The translations under genes were made by a program, and so were the position numbers. Of a DNA stretch of 13,465 nt, positions 8,901-13,465 are shown piece after piece. How positions within the stretch are numbered: the stretch's first letter is position 1; the number at the start of each line of letters is the position of its first letter. This DNA is from Discostella pseudostelligera (Eukaryota; Bacillariophyta; Thalassiosirophyceae; Thalassiosirales; Thalassiosiraceae). The notes under the pieces are model-generated. The model had not been told where the DNA came from and searched no databases. It saw only the letters and a list, made by a program, of their open reading frames with translations. The stretch lies in NCBI GenBank assembly GCA_036940085.1, contig JALLBK010001020.1:1-13465 (forward strand), read 5' to 3'.

Positions 8901-10876
8901 TGGATGCCAAATGACGCTTATCAATTCCACATAAAAACGGCATCGGCGCCGACAATATGGGTACTAAAAAGTACGGCAATACCGGAATATACGCATGACT
9001 CCACTTCATGGGGAAAAGCAAGCTTAGTAATATTTCGCAACAGGTCGTCAACAACGATAACTGCGTCGAGGTCACCAACACTTGACGCTCGAGGGCCAAT
9101 GCCGTCCACACCGTCAATACATTCTCAACATCCAAACATTGGAACAAATGACTGAATGGTAGTGATACCCACGCGATGGGCATATTGTGTGGTGGACTCC
9201 ATATGGAAATGACCGAGTCCAATATGGTGGTTTGGACTTGGAAAGAGCCGGGTGGTGGCGCGGGCAATTCGGAACAAAAGTTGGTAATGTATCGTTCAAT
9301 GGGTAGGGTGAGTACTTGTTTCATAATTTTGCTCGAGGATGGGACTGTCATGGAGACGATCCTTCCTCCTCCTCCTCCGCCGCCGTCATCGTCACTATNT
9401 TTTGCTCGAGGATGGGACTGTCATGGAGACGATCCTTCCTCCTCCTCCTCCGCCGCCGTCATCGTCACTATTCGACTCGCCATTGATATGGTTGTTGTTT
9501 GCCGTTGTGGGTGGGACCATCTTGGAAAGACGATGGAGCTGTGTTAGATACTCTCGAAATGCCACGAGATAGGGATGCATGGAGAGAATGACGAGACATT
9601 TCGGGAGGTAGACCACTTGCGTGGTGGTGGTGGTGGTCATGTTGCTGTGGATGCTGTTGTTGTTGTCCGTACCATCCTCCAACGTAATCTCATGTCCCTC
9701 CCAAATGGTCAAACATGTCCCATACATCTTCTGCCCACTCTCGCCAGTGGTGACAAAGTAGTGCACCTTGGGCATGGTGTTGACATTGTTGTGAATATCG
9801 TTGGTGTGGCTGCTATTGCTGTTGTTGTTGTTGCCTGACTTGTCATCCTTGTTGTTGTTGTTGTTGTTGTTGTGGGTATTGGTATTGGTAGTAATGATTG
9901 GAATTTTTCCCGAGGGATAACAAAATGCCGTAATACTATCAGGCAACAATGGATTTTCTTCATGATCGACCAATGGATAGCGTGAGGTAATGACGGGTTG
10001 AAAATCAGATCCCTCCAGTGAGGGTGGTGGTGGTGGTGGTGGTGTATTCGTTGTAGTAGTTGAGTTGCGATGATGATGATGATTGTTGCTGTTGCTATTA
10101 TTGCTATTGCTGCTGCCGCCTTGAGTGATTTGAGATGCACTTGTAGTATCATTATTGTAAGGTGTGTGTGGCATGGGTGAAATTTTAGTAATGTTCTTTG
10201 CCCGGGGAGAGGATGTTGGCAATAATCGAATATTTCCTCCACCATGATGATGATGATGATGGACACCATCTGTGCCACTATTACTATTACTATTACTATT
10301 AGAAGTAGTATTGCTATTATTGCCCGAGGAGGAGGAGGATGACTTCTTGAATAAAGGCACAGAGCTCACCACACAAAAGTACTCGACCAAACGTGGCACC
10401 TTCTCCCTCTCGCGCGCCTTGGACAATTTGGTGATGCGACGGCGCGTGTCGGCCGATCCACCGGGATTATTGATGTTGTTGTTGTTGTTGTTGTTGTTGA
10501 TGATGATGCTGCCGCTGTTGGTGCGGGCGCGATTTCGTTCCTCGCTCACCATCATGGTAGCAGTAGTAGTAGTATTGATTGATGGTAATCCATCGTGGCT
10601 CGATGTTCGTGTTCGTGCTCGGAGTGGACCGCCGCCACCGCTGTTGCTGTTGCTGCTGCTGTCCATGAAATGAAAATGATGATGATGATGCTGATGCTCA
10701 CTACTATTACTGCTGTTGCTCCTGTCGCCATTGACGGTGGCACCCGTGATGGGGCTGATGCTGGCACTGCCACGCGGCAGGACGGGCGAATCTTCTTGAA
10801 TGGTACGGCCGTAGAAGGCCTTGGGGGCGAGGTTGTTGGGTTGCTGCTGGTTTTGGTTTTGGGCTGCCATGGTCAT
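5989..10876 (-). CDS. DENND4-like Rab guanine nucleotide exchange factor (DENN + PPR)
   Basis: DENN proteins load GTP onto Rab GTPases on membranes; animal DENND4 proteins act on Rab10. Three exons are joined: 10876-7561, 7474-6853 and 6728-5989. With the 72-bp assembly duplication at 9327-9471 collapsed, the CDS is 4,605 nt, 1,534 residues. Residues 1-150 are disordered with Asn, His and Ser runs. uDENN starts near RLVEYFCVVSS and continues through HYFVTTGE, MYGTCLTIWE and YLPKCLVILS, with long Asn/Ser/His inserts. cDENN spans about 493-680 (VLTVWTALALERQVLVTS, LSLLFPMKW, YIPVLP, LSAPMPFLCGI, DECIVVDLDKN). dDENN spans about 720-875 (AFLDTYCFLLQKYRKF; DFLEELVGSQMFDDFV). A PPR-like pair lies about 1208-1277 (DPEAFQCLIDACGRCGDTGRA). 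The C-terminus has CPRC (1395/1398) and CPNC (1423/1426), then SPWVLKKELRS and a Trp-Asn segment, matching the C-terminal block of DENND4. The MABP domain of animal DENND4 is not seen. Start: ATG 10876; the ATG six bases on lies in ACCATGG, a better context. Exon borders are read from GT-AG sites and frame. Confidence 0.92.
6729..6852 (-). other. Intron 2 of the DENND4-like gene (124 bp, phase 1)
   Basis: On the minus strand the exon ends TTGCCAG and the intron begins GTACGA at 6852. It ends with a pyrimidine-rich tract TTTCATTTCCTTTCAG at 6729. Joining across it forms a GAT codon and gives ELP-DWAAGAS without a stop, whereas reading through reaches an in-frame stop at 6830. Confidence 0.9.
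7475..7560 (-). other. Intron 1 of the DENND4-like gene (86 bp, phase 0)
   Basis: The donor is CCTGTG|GTGAGT at 7561/7560 and the acceptor is CGACTTAG|GAAAAG at 7475/7474. A branch-like GCTAACC lies about 28 nt before the acceptor. Joining is in frame and leads into EKPATSEVTTF. A second possible acceptor (GTTCACAG, near 7418) would be out of frame with this donor, so it was not used. Confidence 0.8.
9327..9471. repeat. 72-bp perfect duplication around a single N (assembly join)
   Basis: Copy 1 is 9327-9398, the N is 9399 and copy 2 is 9400-9471; the copies are identical over 72 bp. Both encode the same minus-strand peptide (SMTVPSSSK). Removing one copy plus the N makes the DENND4-like first exon a single frame of 1,081 codons. 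The segment contains CCT/CCG trinucleotide runs, a likely cause of the failed merge. Confidence 0.95.
9840..9871. repeat. (TTG)n microsatellite encoding poly-Asn
   Basis: A (GTT)n run within exon 1 of the DENND4-like gene, read on the minus strand as AAC and giving an Asn run inside the uDENN module. A similar (GTT)n run at about 10468-10500 encodes a second Asn run near residue 130, upstream of the folded domains. Both tracts keep the frame, so they are tolerated coding expansions. Confidence 0.8.
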
Positions 10877-11513
10877 TGTCGTGGTCGTCGTTTGTCGTCG
10901 TCGTTGTCGTCGTTGGTGTGTTGGAGTTGCTGCAACCGGTCGACGTATCTAGCGAATGAAGAACAGAGAGAGGGAGAGGCTGTTGCGGACAGACCGCGAG
11001 GTAGTTATGGCGCGATCGAAATACAATAGGTACTCCTATGACGCGAACGATAGATATCGCGCGCTCGAAAGATATCATGGCGATTTCACACAACTGGCTG
11101 CATCATTCATTCATAATATCATTCACCTTGCTTCAAATCACCTCACCTGCTTCTTCCACCTACCTTCATGTCGTCTTAATTCTTTGACAATGGCCATCAT
11201 TATCATTCCAAATGTGCTTCCGTTCCTATTTTAGAGTTTAGAGTGTAAATGTGAATAATAAATACGAATCTTCATTACTCATCGACGCATAGGCTGATTG
11301 AGAATAATAAGAGCAGCGACATTTCCGTTTTCGTCCGAGCACGTGAATCTATCAATTTCCGCTTCTCGTTCGACGTGGTGAAAGTGGTAGTGGAGTGGTG
11401 GCAATTATTGTTGTTGCTCTGACCTGCAATAGTTCCATCTGGTTGTCATTGTCATCCACCTACACAGTCCCAAATGTCCATATCAGGGTATTCCCTCCCC
11501 CGACAATTGCCTT
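10877..11513. other. Intergenic region between sirtuin and DENND4-like genes
   Basis: 637 bp separates the stop of the sirtuin gene from the start of the DENND4-like gene, both on the minus strand, so it holds a 3' UTR and then a promoter plus 5' UTR. Next to the DENN start the sequence is a CGT/CGA-rich repeat (about 10877-10916). The feature GATATCGCGCGCTCGAAAGATATC-like block at 11053-11076 contains two GATATC palindromes 12 bp apart. A plus-strand ORF (to 11234, 92 codons) has no recognisable domain and is treated as chance. No TATA box was confidently found. Confidence 0.5.
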
Positions 11514-11996
11514 TCATTCATCTCGCCGACCACCACTCTCGAACAATCCTTCGTTCCAATCCTCACCATACCCCAACTTCTTCATCACTTCCCTCATAAC
11601 ATCATCCACCTTGGCTCGTATCACCAATGCCGCTCCATCATCATATGGAGTCGGTTGCAAATTCACAATGACATATCCAATTGGCTGCGGTAGTAATTGA
11701 TGGTGGTGGTGCTGATGATGATGATGATTATCCTCGTCATCGACCTTGTTCTCCGTATTCGTCTTCTTCTTCTTCTTCTCCTTCTCCTTCTCCTTCTTCG
11801 ATTTGTTGCTATTGATATGATTGTTGTTCGGATAGGTACACAAACTCCCCGCGGGCTCAATACGCAAACTTGTTCCTAAACATAGTATCAAATCTGCCTT
11901 ATGACATTCATACTCGGCTCGAGCCCAATCTAATTGTGGTAAATCATCTTCCCAATCTAACAAAGTATCTTTTAATTTCCCAGGACAGGGACGGGG

Positions 11997-12082
<86 letters not shown>

Positions 12083-13350
12083 AAGAAGAGAATGATGATC
12101 CGTCGTTCCGAGTAATCGTAGTATTACTACTACTACAGGTCCGTCCAGTGTAGTTTAGTCCAATGGATTGGATTTCATAGTCACGAATGTGTTCGGTGTG
12201 GCAGGTGTCGCATACTTCGGTAAATACTGCATTTATTGGTTTGTTGGTGTTGGTGTTGGTGTTGATGACGGTGGTGGTGGTAGTGGGTGTGTCGAAAGAT
12301 GGAAAGAAAGCAATGAAGAGTGTGTAAGATAAGCAGTTGTAGATGATGATGACATGTGTAATGCAATATGATGATGACGACGACGACGAGTAGATAGTGT
12401 TTGGACTTACTACATCCATGCAAAATGGACATTTTGTTCCTTGGAATGTTCGTCTTACGATGCAACCCATCGACGTTTTGTGTGACAATGTATTGCAGTA
12501 GTGGAGGATGGTGAGGAGATTGTATCGTTGAGGTGGCGGTAGTAGGGGTAGTGGTGACGGTATTGTGGTTGCGTTGGTGGAGAGTAATCGGTTCGTCGTC
12601 TTCGTAGTCATCGTCATCATCATCATCATCATCACCATCTGACGTTTTCCGTAGAAGAGAAGGAGCAGGATGGAGCATCATATGAGCCAATGCCCAATGT
12701 GTGTACGTGGGTACTGCCGTTTCGAAAGTGATGGTTGTATTGCGAGGTGGTTGATTGACGGTGGAACTGGTGATCATAGCATTTGCACCATTGCCATTAT
12801 TGTAATTTTCGTCGTCTTGCATCCGCTTATTCCTTCTCCCGTTCGTTTCCATATTCTTCAACAATGTGTTGGTGGTGGTAGTAGTCTTTGCTTCTTCGGT
12901 AGATGATGCTCCTCCTACTACCCCCGCGCATTCTCCCGACGATACCGAGAATGACGACAGTAGTTGCTGTTGATTCTCCTGACAATTAGTATTCGTTTCT
13001 GTCAAACTTCTCCTACTACTACTAGTACTCTTCATCATCTGCCTCTTCTTCTTATGTTGCTGCTGCTGCTGCTGCTGCTGTTGTCGTTCTTGCATCTTCT
13101 CTTTTGTCCAAATCCCACATGGTCCACGAAAGTCGGGTATGCCCGCACTAGTGGAAATTCCCGCACCCGTCAATACAACGGTGTGATGAGACGATTGAAG
13201 CAATTGTACTAGCTTGTCGAGTTTGTAAGCCAAGGCTCGGGGGGTGTCGTAACTTTCGGGTAGGCCGCATATTCCCTTTTCAAAAATAAGCAGCAGCAGT
13301 TCATGTTGGAATAACAAATAAGTATGGTGAATAGTAATTAACAATATCAT
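11514..13350 (-). CDS. SIRT6-like class IV sirtuin (NAD-dependent deacylase)
   Basis: Sirtuins remove acyl groups from lysines using NAD+; SIRT6-type members act mainly on histones in the nucleus. Two exons, 13350-12411 and 12226-11514, give 550 residues, against about 355 for human SIRT6. The Rossmann core is clear: EKGICGLPE (about 25-33), TGAGISTSAGIPDFRGPCGIWT (about 61-82), THWALAHM, TQNVDGLH (about 290-297) and catalytic His311 in ILHGC. Across the intron the frame gives HGCIFTEVCDTC. Zinc cysteines are at 319, 322, 344 and 394. Then come DTLLDWEDDLP, CLGTSLRIEPAG and YVIVNLQPT, which favour SIRT6 over SIRT7. Extra length comes from low-complexity inserts: a Gln/Lys/Ser/Thr insert (about 88-205), an Asp run near 241, poly-Thr between Cys344 and Cys394, and Lys/His runs before the last strand. 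The start is doubtful: the first ATG in the open frame is 13350, but residues 1-24 are hydrophobic and unlike any sirtuin N-terminus, so an upstream exon is likely. Confidence 0.93.
12001..12081. repeat. (GTA)27 microsatellite encoding poly-Thr in the sirtuin
   Basis: Twenty-seven uninterrupted GTA units within the second sirtuin exon. On the minus strand they read as ACT codons, giving a Thr run of about 27 residues between the third and fourth zinc-binding cysteines. This is the longest perfect microsatellite in the window, and a good candidate for length polymorphism. Confidence 0.97.
12227..12410 (-). other. Intron of the SIRT6-like gene (184 bp, phase 1)
   Basis: The donor is GGATGTA|GTAAGT at 12411/12410, a consensus site, and the acceptor is AAATGCAG|TATTT at 12227/12226. 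Joining makes an ATA codon and continues HGC-I-FTEVC, which aligns with the sirtuin pattern of a His-Gly pair followed by the first zinc cysteine. Read-through instead gives a hydrophobic, His-rich nonsense tail. Confidence 0.9.
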
Positions 13351-13465
13351 TGGCAATTAGTTGTTGTTAGACCGGGATGTTGGTATTGAATTGCAGCAGC
13401 AGCAGCAACAACAACAACAACAATAACAACTACTACACGCAAGGGGAAAGATAAATGATCGCTCT
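13351..13465. other. Sequence upstream of the sirtuin start, with CAG/CAA and CAA repeats
   Basis: The last 115 bp hold a (GCA)4(ACA)n trinucleotide run at about 13395-13425, reading as CTG/GTT on the sirtuin's strand. It may be 5' UTR, promoter or, more likely, part of an intron preceding the first conserved sirtuin exon. A possible 3' splice site is TTATTTTTGAAAAG, just before the GGAATATGC that encodes the conserved GICGLPE segment. No upstream coding exon can be identified inside the window. Confidence 0.4.

Noticed and set aside
10956..11234. Plus-strand ORF of 92 codons between the sirtuin and DENND4-like genes
   Set aside because: Arg/Glu-rich start comes from a purine-rich simple stretch, the rest is hydrophobic without pattern, and it lies over the expected promoter and 5' UTR of the minus-strand gene.
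12001..12081. Possible CRISPR-like or satellite array
   Set aside because: It is a pure trinucleotide microsatellite without spacers, in frame inside a eukaryotic exon.

Overview
This 13.5 kb window looks like nuclear DNA from a diatom, probably centric. The evidence is: (i) short GT-AG spliceosomal introns (86, 124 and 184 bp); (ii) a small protein whose presequence is a signal peptide followed by a Phe-led transit peptide, the form used for complex plastids in diatoms and related algae; (iii) a Ser/Pro/Thr/Ala plus Lys low-complexity segment of the kind common in diatom surface or secreted proteins; (iv) long trinucleotide repeats inside exons (poly-Thr, Asn, Gln, Ser, His) that expand loops of otherwise conserved domains; (v) a class II tRNA-Leu gene with internal A and B boxes and no encoded CCA. 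There are no bacterial features. The species cannot be named from the sequence.

Layout. 1-720: four imperfect 28-31 bp tandem repeats with a palindromic core, then the frame-broken remains of what looks like a MULE-type transposase. 868-1225: a short plus-strand ORF with alternating Lys-rich and Ser/Pro-rich modules, possibly one exon of a larger gene. 1226-2574: no gene I can support. 2575-4489 (minus): an intronless gene for an RS-rich protein with an unrecognised C-terminal region. 5017-5096 (minus): tRNA-Leu(UAG). 5188-5820 (plus): a small plastid-targeted membrane protein. 5989-10876 (minus): a three-exon gene for a DENND4-like Rab GEF (tripartite DENN, PPR segment, C-terminal zinc-binding region). 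11514-13350 (minus): a two-exon SIRT6-like class IV sirtuin whose true 5' end is doubtful.

The most decisive sequence-level observation is technical. The window holds two single Ns (3521 and 9399), and each is flanked by a perfect direct repeat of exactly 72 bp. Both are almost certainly unmerged contig overlaps. Removing one copy plus the N (73 nt) restores an open frame in both affected genes, giving about 613 codons for the RS-rich protein and about 1,534 for the DENND4-like protein. Neither gene should be called a pseudogene or split in two.

The genes do not form an obvious pathway: membrane-traffic GEF, chromatin/NAD-dependent deacylase, plastid membrane protein, tRNA. I see no clearly new multi-gene system. 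The best candidates for new biology are the C-terminal region of the RS-rich protein, the plastid membrane protein, and the large homopolymeric inserts in the zinc module of the sirtuin and in the uDENN module.
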